A stretch of DNA of 64,000 nucleotides from Vigna angularis (taxonomy: Eukaryota > Streptophyta > Magnoliopsida > Fabales > Fabaceae): the NCBI RefSeq assembly GCF_016808095.1, contig NC_068970.1, positions 37,234,630 through 37,298,629 on the forward strand, in the 5' to 3' direction. How positions within the stretch are numbered: position 1 is the first letter of the stretch; each line of letters opens with the position of its first letter. The translations under genes and the position numbers were made by a program. Below are positions 1 through 12,147 of this stretch, one piece after another. The notes beneath the pieces were generated by a model. That model was given only the letters and a program-made list of their open reading frames with translations. It did no database searches and was not told the origin of the DNA.

Positions 1-454
1 CTCTAAATAACAGATTTATCGGGTAGATAGGTCGTCCTTGTCGTAAGGATCACCTAGACACCTCCGGATTGTCAAATAGATGATTTAGGAGTAAGAAATC
101 TTAGAGAGATGGTGGAGATGTTAAGAGAATAATGTTTTAGAGAGATAGACAATGTTTTAGATAATGAAATAGTTTAGAAAATTCTATTTATATTATGAAA
201 TTATTTTATAATAAAATACTCGGTCTCATTATTTTAATACACCTACCAACTCTAATACTCTATTTTCTAGGTTCTTACAACTAGTGATTGCAAAGAACGA
301 AAGCAAATAATGTGATAGAGAATGAATGGGACAATCAAAGAATGTAGTAGAGAATGAATGAGACAAGCAAAGAACGAAAGCAAGTGAAAATGTAGAAATA
401 GTGAAGTGAAACAAGAAGAAACGTGAAAGAAAAGGTAGGGAAGAATATCAGACA
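1..454. other. Non-coding DNA with a short imperfect direct repeat
   Basis: No gene is seen. Between about 290 and 390 a phrase containing AAAGAACGAAAGCAA and AGAGAATGAATG occurs twice with small changes. The short open frames here are low-complexity and have no family resemblance. It could be part of a transposable element that begins left of the window. Confidence 0.3.
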
Positions 455-687
455 TTCTATATTGGTTATAGTGACAAACTAGTATAGACAGTGTTATCTA
501 ACAAATTTTTCAGCACGTCACTTTCTTTACTGGTTCTAGGTGTAATTAGTATAGCAAATTAACTTTCTATACCAGTTCTGTTACCTTTGTAATTTATTAT
601 AGTTTTGTCACCACACCACTTTCTACATTTGATGAATTTCAATCGATATAAAAAATCATTATAAAAAAATATTTATTTTCACTAGTG
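455..687. mobile_element. Terminal remnant of a CACTA-like transposon
   Basis: The stretch ends in TTTTCACTAGTG at 687, which reads CACTAGTGAAAA inward from the other strand, the usual form of a CACTA terminus. Just inside are repeated subterminal motifs of the type CTATACCAGTT / ATTGGTTATAGT. The opposite end is not recognised, so the element is truncated or continues to the left. No coding sequence is present. Confidence 0.45.
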
Positions 688-3600
688 TTGTTGAAATATT
701 TAAGCCAGTAATAAGCTTATTACACTATTAGTTCCAAGACCCGACTAACATTAGTATTGCCATATAAACTATACAAAAATGAAAGCTTGATAGCGAAGTA
801 TAGATATTTTACAATTCCAAAAACATAAACAATCTATTATTATTTGTTATTATGTATTTATTAGCTCATTTATTCCTAAACTGACTCAAGTGTTAATATA
901 TCTTTACATATTTTTACCTCTTATTCTCAAAAGGCAAGAACAACTTGGCCTAAGACAAGAAAGAAGAAAATATCTTAGTAATATATAGAAGAGATAGTCT
1001 ATGCATGAACTTGGACAAACATGAAAAAAAAGACTTCTCTTTGTCTCTCTAAACGACAAGTGGACAAACACAGTATGTAGTATTAGTCATTAGAAATATT
1101 TGTTTGCTAAGTTTATGAGAAAAATACTTTATAATATTGAGGAATAAAGGGTCACAGCTCAGACCCTATACATCCCATGTAGTCATATATTGCGATTACT
1201 AGAAGAAGTTGAATAAATGTAAAGTATAATGAAAGTTGACATTGCGCTTATGGCATTCAAATTAAAGAACACGACTGAGTTGGAATTTAAAGAGATATTA
1301 CAGTTTGACACACATAGGGACAAACTTTGGGAACATATCTTTATCAAAGTAAAGTCATACTCCTCCACGCAATTCACAAAAGGACATTGGCGTGTAAAGC
1401 AAAATCACACACACTCACACTCCTTACATTTTAAACCTTAACCTGTCAGTGCGCGTGTTCAACAAATAGTACCATCACAACTCAAATTATATATACCATT
1501 AAAGACAGTTAAAATTATAAAACCATATGGCCATGCCATGGTCAAAAGAAACTTGCTTACAAAAAGGTGTGGAATGTCTATGCAATCTCTCTCATAACTT
1601 CCTTTTCACTTAGTTAACCTAACCACACCAATTACTTCTCCCTACCTACCTAATTATATCTCTTTCATGCTACTTATAGCACCATGCACTCCTATTCAAC
1701 CATTGTCCCAAGCTTTAAACTCTCATTTGCTTCCTCATTATAACTCTTTTACAACCTCCCATATAACATTACACTATCATTAAAGTTCTTTACTTTTTTG
1801 GTACCAAGCTGAATTCAATTTCCCCTGATTTTTTAAGTAAGAAATAATTGTTACCGTGATTTTATCTTCAAAAGAAAGAAATAAAGCGTGGAAGAAAAGA
1901 GAATATAACTAACAAATAAGTCAAGTTCTAAATTATTTGTGTTGAATGGAAAAATGACGCAAGTTCTAAATGTACATTTACATGTTTAAAGTATACTAAA
2001 ATAAAATTGCGAAAATGATATATTTTGAGCTAGTCCCTTGTATAAGTTTCTTTCTCTCTTCACTTTACGTGCATTCCAAATACATGAATATTCCTTGGAA
2101 TTGTTTTCTTTTGTGCTGTTATTTTATTTCCTAGCATAGTCGAGAGTAAACCTGTGTCCTTAATTCCACAGTTGCCAAAATTGAAATTGATATTTGCTTT
2201 GCAAGCATAAGCCTAAAATATTTAATACTTCTTCTAAAATTATTAAAAAAATTCAATTTGTCTGTGTCACCGAGCAAGACCAATGTTAAAATCGTACTTA
2301 ATATTTCTTAATTCTTGATGTTTTATTTAGCTTCTCAACTTTGTTCCCAGACTCTTAATGTTTTTGAGTTTCTAAGTCTCAATGATTTTTTTTTTCATAA
2401 ATGTCCCTAAACATAGTATGGTGTTGTCTCATAACTAGAATGGTAGATATCAAATTATTTGAAATAAAACATGATATTTATGAATAATATTAAATGTATC
2501 TTAAAGATTAACCTAAGTTCAGGGTTGGAGTATTCATGGACAATTATGTTGAATTGGGTCATTACATAATTATTATGTTTTCCCGCTTAGGTATGGCGTG
2601 TTAAAAACAGTTGATTATGTTGAAAACTGTACGTTTGGTTGGTAGTGGGGAAAATAATAATGGTAAAGCATTTGGAATCTGATGAGCCATTTTCCTTTTT
2701 ATTAATCGGTTCATTTGGTGATCCCATGTAAAAAAGAAGTTCTTAATTCAACAATGGGTAAAGAATAAAGTGAATTTGAACAAGATTAAATAATAATTGT
2801 TCATCCATGACCAAGACTATTTTGCGGCTTACGAATCATGAATAACATAAAAGTAACAGATTTTGAAGAACATAAAAGTGATGAAGAAGCAATTGTTTTT
2901 TGAGGCCAATCAAGAAGCAAGTTGTGTAAAAATGTATTCTATTGATCACTTTGGTTCCCTTCACTTACGGATATTTCCCACTTAATATAGAAAAAAATGT
3001 GCTGCAAAATCACGTAAATTTAGCATTGGATCTCGCTTTTAAATATTAATTGGTTTAGCTAAAAGTCTGGGATCAACCAACATGGCTCTAAAATCTCACT
3101 TACTCCATCTACACCATGTGTTTTTGTATAATATATTTGTACTAATATGTATAGCGTGACCAATCATCAATCAAGGATAATTTGAAAAGAAAAGGATAAT
3201 TTGAAATAAGGTCTTTTCAAAAATAACTTAAGTTTCAAGTTACACAAGAAACCTGAACAAATAATTTTTCAATTTTTTTAGCAATTTTATATTTATTTTA
3301 ATTTTGTATTTATATATAATATTTTACTAATAATTTTTTTCTATTTTATTATTAGTGAAAACACATCCGCCACACAGTATTCACTTTTTTATAAATATAT
3401 ATAATTTTTATTATTCTTTAAATGCATTTTATTTATTTATTTAATTTTAGAAATATTAAATTTAAAAATGGTTAAATTTTAAAAAAATGATTTGAAGGAT
3501 ATAGTTGAAAAAAATATTTAGACAGAAAAAAAAAGGAATTAATAGATACGTACTGATATAATTAATATAATTTTAGAAAAAAATCAATAGATATTATATT

Positions 3601-4448
3601 TATTTTATTGAAATGAAATATAATTTTTCAGGAAATATTAGGATATCTCTCTCACTCTGTTTTTTTTATTTTATTTTAAGTGAAGTTGATAAGATATTGA
3701 TTTTTTTTAATTATTAATGTTTCCTTTAATTTTGGAAGCAGGTTACCTACTCGAAAGGAAATTTTTGCAGCCATAACAATCAATTAAGAATTCTTTGGTG
3801 TCCTTAAAAATACGTGTTATTGTTGTTGTTTTTTTTAATTTGTTTTCAAAATACATATTTGTATCATTTAAAAAAATACATACAAGGCAACTTATGCCAA
3901 CTAGGCACGACTTCGTTATGAAGAAGTCATTATCATCTTGCACAACTTTTGAGCGGTAGGTAAATTCGTGGAAGAAAGTACAATTTTTGTGTTAATTCTA
4001 AAGTCATGATGTTCAAACGCAATTTTCATGAGGATTGATTTAATTAATTATAAATTTAATCAAAGTTGTGGAAGGGTAAACGACTCCTGCATAAGCTAAA
4101 TTTGTGCAATGGCGGGTGACTTATTTTAAAACCAAAATCATGAAAAAGGTTAGGAAAAAGTAAAACATGTATTATGATGGAAATTACAAGTGAAACATAA
4201 GGTCATATCCTCTGTATGGACAATTGGTTCTATTGTAGTCTTTATTTCGAAAATAAAAACACTTTTGGATTTGTTTGGAATTGGTTCATCCATTTTCATT
4301 ATAGTGATGGTTAATTGTTGGCCGTCTTAATTATTGACATCTCATAATGGGATCAGATATGAAAAGTGGTTTCATATAATTAGACAAATAGTTTTAATTT
4401 TTAACTTGATGGAGTTGAACCTCATAAGCCTTGAAAATATTGTAAAGG
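688..4448. other. AT-rich intergenic DNA, no gene recognised
   Basis: About 3.8 kb without a reading frame that resembles a protein family. It holds homopolymer runs, for example around 3240-3720, and CT-rich stretches around 1600-1760 that look like promoter or 5' leader DNA, but no exon follows them. I see no structural RNA. Confidence 0.4.
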
Positions 4449-5542
4449 TTATACATGAGACCAAAAAAATATCGTTAAGTGTAGATGACAAAATGAACAA
4501 ACAACTAAGACATGAGGACAAGGCAACCTAAGAGCTTGGAACTCATTATAATAATACCACAATTCATTTAATTTAACAATGTATGACTGATGTCCAAGTT
4601 GGGGAATAATCATCACTTGAACAACAAATTCTGATTTTTGTTGATCGAATCTTTGGACATGACACATTGCATTTTTTTGCTCATTTCTTTCTCAATATAG
4701 TAGTAATATCTTTAGGATATTCATGTTCTACTCGTAACATGCGCTCAATTCCTTATTCAACAAACTAGGATATTGTTCTTTCAAATGTGGCCTTTACTAG
4801 AGCACCATTTGGTAAGGATTGTGCTTCCTTTAAAATTGAATTCATGAATTCCGCTAAGTTTGATGTCATGTGGTTGTATCTCTTACTGTCGTCGTATGCC
4901 TTAGTCCATTTTTCTAGTGGAATTAGATAATCAAGATACTGCTTGATGGAATTCTAACCTCACAGCCATTAACTTTTCTTGTAAAGTGGGTTGTTTCATC
5001 TCATTCCTTGGGAAAGCTACAAATTAGGAATTATCTTATTTAGTTATTTGTAAAACAATGGATGTAAATGATTTAGCATACCATGTTTGCTAGTTGTCTC
5101 TTAAGCTCGTAATGCTTGAACTTTCTAATTGAAATTTGATGCGATATGTCTTATGCAATAGACTGAGGTAAAACCATCTCCTTCCCAATAAAATTTTGGT
5201 GACTCTAAAGCTGACAATATGCTTATACCTTTAACAATTATGAGCCAAAAATTCGAGTGTGGTGTGATGTGTGTCGTAACCATTAGAAGAACAATATCAT
5301 AACATCCTTATTTTCTCCTTAATCAATGGTCAATGCTAATGGAAAAAAATGTTTCTATTTCCATCTTGAGTAGTGGCAGTCAACAAATTACCATGAAATC
5401 TTCTCGTTAGGAAGGTCCTGCCAACTTGCATTATAGCCTTATAATAATTGAACCCCTTAATGCATAAATTAAAAGACCAGAAGGCACGTTGTAATATATA
5501 GGTAGAGTTGTCTTCGATACAATGGTGATTGATATATTCCAC
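4449..5542 (-). pseudogene. Decayed Mutator-like (MULE/MuDR) transposase
   Basis: Three blocks on the minus strand match the order of a plant MULE transposase. At 5336-5542 a block reads AFWSFNLCIKGF, then IMQVGRTFL and TTQDGNRNIF, corresponding to the region around the first catalytic Asp. At about 4750-4880 there is NLAEFMNSILKEAQSLP, the C-terminal helical region. At 4449-4667 there is RLPCPHVLVVCSFCHL, the SWIM zinc finger, with the Cys-His pair kept. The blocks are separated by stop codons and frame changes, and the Asp after QV is replaced (QVGRTF). No terminal inverted repeats are recognised. The right side is abutted by the copia element that starts near 5800. It is clearly non-functional; the family call is firm, the exact limits are not. 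Confidence 0.75.
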
Positions 5543-5832
5543 GACTATGTATAGGCTTGTTTGTTATATTGATTGCAACCATTGTGGAAGATCGTTATAT
5601 GATTCTTCCACCAATCCTCAAATTCCATTTGTAATGCCTTTTGTTTTTATTGGGATGGATGAATTTACCTTTACCAAGTTCACCATAATTAAAGCAATTT
5701 GGTTTGAGTCCAAATTGTTGTGATCAACAGGAAGGTTAATGGACAAGCACATGTGAGGAGCTTCAACTCTTTTTTATTTCTCACTATTGACATATTTTAC
5801 TAAACGATGCTCGAATGCGCCTCTAACAACTC

Positions 5833-6650
5833 TTGTTCCCTTTCCTGTCGGACCAACAAGTGGCGCCCACCATGGGGCTTAAACAAGAATTTATAGAAAC
5901 AATGGCAACCAAGTTCGACATACAAAAATTCAATGGATCAAATGACTTTAGGCTGTGGAAGATCAAGATGGAGGCAATCTTGATACAACAAGGCTGTGAT
6001 GAAATAGTGAAGGGTGAGTTGAACATGGTTGCTACTCTTATGCAAGAAGAGAAGAAAAGAACGGCTGATAAAGCAAGGAGTGCAATCATATTGTGTCTTG
6101 GTGATAAGGCACTAAGGGAGGTTGCGAAGGAGAAAACTACGGCTGGAATATGGGCAAAGTTGGAGTCCTTGTTCATGACAAGATTGTTGGCTCATATGTT
6201 GTGTCTAAAACAACAACTCTATTCGTTCAAGATGACAAAATCAAGAACCATAGAGGGGCACCTTGCAAAATTCAGCAAAATTGTTTATGATCTAGAGAAT
6301 ATTGACGTTAGATTAGAAGATGAAGATAAGGCTGTTATTCTTCTGAATGAACTTCCAAGAACCTTTGAGCACTTCAAGGATGCCTTGTTCTATGGTAATG
6401 ATAAGGTGATTACTTTAAAGGAGGTTGTGACGTCAATTTGAACCAAGGAATTTCAAAAGCTTCAAGATTCGAAGGCAACCAAGGAGGTGGCATCAAGGCT
6501 CATTACGTTGAAAGGTAAACAGAAGAAGTAGGGTGGAAATGGGAAGAAAACGAAACCAGAAGATAACAAACATGTGAGATTTTCAAGTGCCAGAAGATTG
6601 GACATATCAAGAATTATTGTCAGAAAAAGGGCAAAGGCATTTGGCTGCAT
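5833..6650 (+). pseudogene. Copia gag polyprotein remnant with zinc knuckle
   Basis: The frame opens near 5902 with MATKFDIQKFNGSNDFRLWK, the standard start of plant copia gag (UBN2-type domain). It runs through WAKLESLFMTR and LYSFKMTKSRTIEGHL, and ends at an in-frame stop at 6439-6441. Downstream the same protein continues with another stop near 6529. A shifted frame near 6570-6620 then shows a damaged CCHC knuckle (FKCQKIGHIKNYC). Gag would form the cytoplasmic virus-like particle and bind the element RNA; this copy cannot make a full protein. The upstream in-frame ATG at 5833 lies in the leader and is probably not the true start. Confidence 0.8.
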
Positions 6651-7970
6651 GAAACTACTGATGTTCCAGAGGCTTCCGAAGGATATGAATCTATTGGTGT
6701 TCTAGTGGCTTCATCTAAAGATTTTCAAAGAAGTTGGGTCATGGATTCTGGCTGCACCTATCACATGTGCCCGGTGAAGGAGTTCTTTGAGAGCCTTGAT
6801 CAAAAAGAGCATGGAAATGTGCTTCTTGGCAATAACAAGGCTTGCAGAGTTCAGAGAGTGGGGTATGTAAGACTTAAGATGTTTGACAATCGTGAAATGG
6901 TGCTGCAGGATGTGAAGTATGTGCTTGAACTAAAGAAAAATATGATTTCTATAAGTTCTTTTTATCTTAGGGGTTATTCCACGAAAGTTGAAGATGGAGT
7001 GATAAAGGTGTTTTCTGGAGATTCTATGGTTGTCAAAGGCAGAAGAAAGAATGACTTGTACATTCTAGAGGGTTCCACTATCATTGGTCATGCCTCAGTA
7101 GCAAGTGAGAAGTCTGAAAATAACGCTCGGCTTTGGCACTTGAGGATGGGACATATTAGTGAGAAGGGCCTTGAAGAATTGAAGAAGCAAGGTTTACTTC
7201 TGGGAGATAAACTGCAGAAGCTTGATTTCTGTTACCATTGTATCTTTGGGAAATCACACAGAATACCGTTCGATAAAGGGAAACACTTAACCAAACGGCC
7301 ATTTGAGTATGCTCATGCTGACTTGTGGGGGCCTGCTAGAACTCAAACTCATGGTGGAGGAGCGTATTTCCTAAGCATAATTGATTATTTTTCAAGAAGA
7401 GTGTGGATCTACATTATGAAGAACAAGTTTGGAACATTTCAAAGGTTCGAGGAGTGGTATACACAGACCGAGAATCAATTGGGATTCAAGTTGAAATCCT
7501 TGAGAACTGACAATGGTCTGGAGTTTGTTTCAAATGAATTTAATGAGTTCTGCAAAGTCAAAGGGATCAGGAGGCATAGGACTATGGTGGGAACTCATCA
7601 ACAGAACGGTTTGGCTGAAAGGATGAATAGAACAATTCTATAGAGGGTTCGGTGCATGCTGCTTGGATCAGGGTTGTCAAAAGCTTTCTAGGGAGAGGCT
7701 ATCAATACGACAGTATACCTGATCAACAGGAGTACTTCTTTTTCCCTCAATCATAAAACATTAATGGAAGTTTGGAGTGGACAGCCAGTAGATTACTCCA
7801 ACTGAAAAGGGTTTGGTTCTTTGGCGTTTGCTCATGTCAAAGAGGATAAGCTGGAGGCTCGGGCAGTGAAAAGTGTATTGCTTGGATATGCTGAAGGAGT
7901 TAAGGGATACAGGCTATGGAGGTTGGATGTTAAACCTTCAACACTGATCATCACTAGAGATGTCATTTTT
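6651..7970 (+). pseudogene. Copia protease and integrase region, interrupted
   Basis: An open frame from 6705 to 7643 begins with WVMDSGCTYHMCP, the aspartic protease active-site DSG. The pre-integrase zinc-binding segment follows (LWHLRMGHISEKGL, then CYHCIFGK). The integrase core comes next: ADLWGPA with the first Asp, SLRTDNGLEF with the second Asp, and HQQNGLAERMNRT with the Glu, so the DDE triad is still visible. A stop interrupts the frame at 7641-7643. Beyond it the C-terminal region (KSVLLGYAEGVKGYRLW) can be read with further stops to about 7970. The protein would process the polyprotein and insert the cDNA. It is a pseudogene by its stops. Confidence 0.85.
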
Positions 7971-9296
7971 TGATGAGACAAGAATGGCTATGCATGCTAA
8001 AAATCCTGAATGTGAGAAGAAGACTCTCATTGAGGTGGAGCATACTACTGATGAAGACGTTCGATCGTTAGTTGAGAAAGACCGAACGGATGAAGTGCAA
8101 AGAGAGTCTATCACAGATCTTTATGATGGTGTAGATGGAACATTTGTTGATGTTAGTCAATCAAGAAGAGCTGATAATGAATTGAGGAACTATCAACTTG
8201 TTCGTGATAGAGAAAGGAGGATTTCTAAGCCAACCAAGCAGTTTCGAGAGGCTGATCTAATTTGCTATGCTTTAAATGTTGTTGAAGATCTTGAAAGCTC
8301 GAATGAATTGAGAAGTTTCAAGGAGGCTCTTGATAGCAGCGAATGGAAACTTTGGCAAGGAGTTAAAAAAGTTGGTGGATCTGCCAAAGGGTAAAAAAGT
8401 TGTAAGTTAAAAATGGATTTTCAAGAAAAAGGAAGTTATACCAAGGGGTGAGAAAGCAAGGTACAAAGTGAGGCTTGTAGCCAAAGGCTTTACCCAGGTT
8501 GGTTGTATAAATTTGAGGCTTGTAGCCAAACCTGGTGGCACTTTGCTCGGCCATCACTTCAACTCACCAAAGAGCAATGCCCAAAGACCGAAGATGAGAG
8601 GAAGAAGATGGAGTTTGTTCCGTTTTCAAATGGGATTGGGAGCATCATGTATGGCATGGTCTGCACTAGACCTAACCTAGTGCATGTAGTAAGTGTTCTT
8701 AGTCGTTTCATGGTTGATCCTGGACAAATCCACTAGGAAGCTTTAAAGTGGATGCTTAGATACATAAAGGGGTCTCTCTTGATACTAGATTACTCTTTCA
8801 AAATAACATTCAAGCAGGAGCTTTTATTGAATGATTTGTTGATTCAGATTTTGCTAGGTGCATGGACACAAGAAAGTCTCATTCGGGATATGTGTTTACT
8901 TTGTTCGGAACTGTTATGAGCTCGAAGTCTACACTACAATCAATCATTGCTCTTTCAACCACCGAAGCAGAATATTGTGCGCTTGCTGAAGGGGTAAAGG
9001 AGGCACTTTGGTTAAAAAGCTTGATTCGAGAATTGGGGATTGATCAAAAGTCTAATCGTGTTCATTGTGACAGTCAAAGTGCCATACATTTGGCCAACCA
9101 TCAAATTTACCATTCAAGAACAAGGCATATTGATGTTAAGTTGAACTTTGTCAGAAACATTGTGGAATCCGGTGATATCCAAATCTACAAAATAGCATCT
9201 GAAGACAACCCTGTAGATATGCTAACTAAGCTGCTCGCAAAGAAAAAATTTCTGAAGTTTTTATCTAGGATTGGTTCTGTACCGTTCGGTCTTTGA
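7971..9296 (+). pseudogene. Copia reverse transcriptase (deleted core) and RNase H
   Basis: After a linker (to 8394) with RRISKPTKQFREADLICYA, the start of reverse transcriptase is visible (VRLVAKGFTQ at about 8470), but the sequence then jumps to the thumb region (LTKEQCPKTEDERKKM, about 8563; MVCTRPNLVHVVSVLSRFM, about 8660). The fingers-palm part with the YVDD catalytic motif is missing. RNase H is well kept at 8862-9296: MDTRKSHSGYVFTL, STTEAEYCALAEG and HCDSQSAIHLA, ending in EDNPVDMLTKLL. Several stops and frame changes occur. With the polymerase core gone, the element cannot copy itself. Confidence 0.82.
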
Positions 9297-9343
9297 TTGT
9301 TTTCTGATCGGTCTTTTGTCGTTATTGAGTCTAGGTGGAGAAT

Positions 9344-10215
9344 TGTTACTTAGACTCAATATCGTTCGGCTTGTGTTGAACGACGTTCGGTCTTTAACTG
9401 TGTTCGGCTTTCCTATGTTAGTGATCGTTAGACCCGTCAATTTGCTCCCCTTACATGGTTTGGCCCTAACCCACGTCGGTTGGGGCCAGAAAAATCCACA
9501 AGGCCAAAAAGCCCCTTATAGAAAAAGCCCACAGAGCCAAAATATCTTCAAAAGTCCTGTGGGCCAAGGCCAACCCATGGGCCTTTCTTTTAGAAAAAAT
9601 GTTCATTTTGAATACAAGAAAAAATATAATTAACTCCTAATTTGTTACAAAAATAGTTACTATAGAAAATAAATTGAAATTTTTATAGGAGGAGAGTTCT
9701 AGAATCAAGAAGCAAAAACAAAATGACAATATTTAATATTCAAGAGTGGGTTAAGACTAGCCCTAGAGTCATGAGCCAAATTGATAGCTCTAGTTATCGT
9801 TCGGTCTTATACATGTGTTGTGTTTATCTATTTTGTTCGGCTTTCAACTGCTATTTTGTACATGAATATATTGTGTTGTGTTCGGTTTTCTTTTCGTTGT
9901 AACTGTCTGCGATACAGTTTGGTTGCTTGGCTATATTATGGCCACTCCCTTTGTATTTCAGATATGGTAATCGAAGTATTCTTTCATACCATTCTCTCTT
10001 GCTCTTTGATTTTCTTTTTTTCTACTTTGCTCTAGACTCTTGTTCTCTTTCCTTTCTCTTTATGCTCAGTCGTCGTGGTGGTGGCTTGTCAGTATTTAGC
10101 AGCTTACCCAATTGTTTTACTGTTGCTGGTAATGTCTTGCTCGATGATGCCAACAAACACATCCTCAAACGACATCATTTCCGATGTTTATCGTTTTCAA
10201 TGTTTGTTGATGCTT
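9344..10215 (+). repeat. Probable 3' LTR of the copia element
   Basis: It begins with TGTTAC directly after a polypurine-like tract that follows the RNase H stop codon. The phrase CGTTCGGTCTT and variants recur (9358-9410, 9799-9850). The right end is uncertain, because no intact 5' LTR exists for comparison and no target duplication could be matched. Part of 9590-9780 is AT-rich and may be a later insertion. Confidence 0.5.
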
Positions 10216-10863
10216 ATTGAATAACATAACACAACACAATATATTCATAAAATTGAAATTCTTAACCTAGTTCAGAATTTCAATATTATATTAATGCTAC
10301 ACAATATAATCGATTAACATTTTAAAACACTTTCATGAAATGGAACTTTCATGTGAGAAAGTAAATGCATTTGAATACAGGTTGTATCAATAAATTCATG
10401 GATGCATGGCACACATTTCAAAATTTCTGATAAAGGAGACTATATGTGAATTCTGAAGGCAGTTAATTAAGATACATGCATGCATTGTTCAATCTTGACA
10501 ATTCAATTAGGTATTTATGCACAAAACCTTATTAAAAGTTCCAAAGCCTCTTTAGAAAGCCCAAATCCTTCTGGACGGTTAATGGCCCATTCTTAGATGT
10601 ATTAGGCGAAGGACACTGGTTTTGTGGGAGATTGGTTAAATTTTGGAAAAAAAAATCGTTCCAAAAAATTTATAAATAATAATATTTCGATTGATTTTGA
10701 ATGTAATTCATTTCAATCAAAGCAGATCAAGTTTCAATTATTCAATCAGAATCGAGTGGAAGGATTGTTAATTTATTTTCACACAGCATCGAAAAATAAT
10801 TTTATAATGAACAAAATAAATTTATACGATGTAAAATCGAATAAGTTGAACCATGATCATTAT
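10216..10863. other. AT-rich DNA between two retroelements
   Basis: No gene is recognised. An 81-codon open frame at 10624-10869 has a low-complexity Asn/Lys-rich composition, and its end runs into the LTR of the next element, so it is probably chance. The last five bases, ATTAT (10859-10863), are the left target-site duplication of the next element. Confidence 0.4.
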
Positions 10864-11023
10864 TGTTAGAAATATTATATCTTTTATCTTTTAGTTAGTT
10901 TGTTATTATTTATTATTTGTATTTTGGGCTTAGCCCATATTTTTTCAATTATAAATAGAAAACCCTATGTGTGTTTAACACAAGAGAGATTAATTCCATA
11001 TATAATTTTCACTATATTTAACA
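10864..11023 (+). repeat. 5' LTR of the small LTR element
   Basis: 160 bp with TG...CA ends. It contains TATAAATAGAAAACCC near its middle (about 10953), a good TATA box, so transcription probably starts shortly downstream. Its copy is at 12148-12307. Confidence 0.93.
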
Positions 11024-11035
11024 TGGTATCAGAGC
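11024..11035 (+). promoter_or_regulatory. Primer-binding site (initiator Met tRNA)
   Basis: TGGTATCAGAGC starts immediately after the LTR end and is the usual plant copia/TRIM primer-binding sequence, complementary to the 3' end of initiator tRNA-Met. Confidence 0.9.
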
Positions 11036-11650
11036 AGGTTTTCTGGTCTCTTTCGGTGGTCTTTGCTGTCTGCCGGTGGCCAGCCATCATGGCCGCCGGC
11101 AGCCCCTAAAAATTTCATAAGATTCATTTTCTCTTCTTCTTAGATCTCAGCACCCAGAATCAAAGAGAGAAGTCTCCTGGGAACCACTGCCTCCTCTTAA
11201 CCAGTCGCCGCTCAATCGATCTCCGCTCTCTGCTGCTACCGACCATACGTCGTCGGCTACCGTCACAGTTTCGACGGGTGAACAGCAGATCTGGGCCGTC
11301 TCCTCAAGCGCGACCTAACCCTGGCGGTCGCTGTCTTTGTCTCGTCTGCATGCGTTGTCACGCGCCTCCACTCTCCGATAGATCTCGGACGCGTGTTCAT
11401 CACGCGTCGCCTTCTCGGCGTCGGTATCAAACCGCGTCGCTGCCAGTCGTCTCACCGAACCTCCCTCTCTCTGTTCAGACCTTCCAGAGCAGCCATTGCT
11501 GCCATCGACATCTGTCTTCTTCTCGCCGCATGCTTCCGCATCTTCGGACCTCCTTCTTCTTTTTGCGTTTTTTTGTGCTTCGTCTCCGCCGTTGATGCAC
11601 CAGCGTCTAGTCCTATCTTTTCCGCTTTCGTCATCCTCCAGCTCTGCCGT

Positions 11651-11776
11651 AGAGGGTTTCGTCTCTGTGTTGCTGTTCTTGTCTTGTTTTTCCTTTCTCA
11701 TTGTATCTGCCATAGAGGGTTTCGCCTCTGTGTTGCTGTTCTTGCCTTGTTCTTCCTTTCTTATTGTATCTGCCGC
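11651..11776 (+). repeat. Two tandem units of 63 bp in the small LTR element
   Basis: A unit starting AGAGGGTTTCG and ending TTGTATCTGCC occurs twice at a 63-bp step with a few differences. The step is a multiple of three, so one open frame (11393-11833) shows a repeated 21-residue Cys/Leu-rich block. There is no sign that this frame is a real protein. Confidence 0.8.
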
Positions 11777-11787
11777 ACAGATCTGCT

Positions 11788-11999
11788 GCATTTATTGCCT
11801 CCTTCTCCGCTGTTCTACTTCATCCACTTTTGAAGTTGAAGTGTTTATTGCCTCCTTCTCCGCTGCTCTCCTTCATCCACTTTTGAAGTTGAAGTGTTTA
11901 TTGCCTCCTTCTCTACTGTTTTCCTTCATCCACTTTTGAAGTTGAAGTGTTTATTGCCTCCTTCTCCACTGCTCTCCTTCATCCACTTTTGAAGTTGAA
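11788..11999 (+). repeat. Four tandem units of 53 bp in the small LTR element
   Basis: A unit beginning GTGTTTATTGCCTCCTTCTC and ending TTTTGAAGTTGAA is repeated at 53-bp steps (starts near 11788, 11841, 11894, 11947). The units differ at only a few positions, so the array is recent. 53 is not a multiple of three, so the repeat is not preserved as protein. Confidence 0.88.
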
Positions 12000-12147
12000 G
12001 TTTCACAAGCTGATGTTTGTTCATTGACATGTGATAACCCATCTCTGTTTGCCTCACACTCTTGAAGACAAATCATCTAGTTCAAAACCAAGTTCAGTTA
12101 CTTCAAGCTTGGTTCATACAATTTGTATGCTCCAGCTTGAGGGGGAG

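Larger units (their letters stand above)
5800..10215 (+). mobile_element. Degenerate Ty1/copia LTR retrotransposon
   Basis: The domain order is gag, protease, pre-integrase, integrase, a deleted reverse transcriptase, then RNase H, which is the copia (not gypsy) order. The 5' leader contains AGTGGCGCCCACCATGGGGC just before gag, a primer-binding-like leader. A full 5' LTR is absent: only a short block (CTCTAACAACTCTTGTTCCC, from 5820) resembles the 3' side (CTCTAGACTCTTGTTCTC, about 10033). The 3' LTR is taken to start at 9344 with TGTTAC after the purine-rich GGTGGAGAA. Its right end is not sharply defined. Stop codons, frameshifts and an internal deletion show the copy is dead. Confidence 0.8.

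Noticed and set aside
11315..11939. Open frames of 105-158 codons on both strands in the small LTR element
   Set aside because: Overlapping frames on both strands, Ser/Leu/Cys-rich or Lys/Glu-rich, driven by CT-rich repeats; no gag or pol motif.
11788..11999. Regular repeats considered as a CRISPR array
   Set aside because: Units are contiguous with no unique spacers, and the DNA is plant nuclear.
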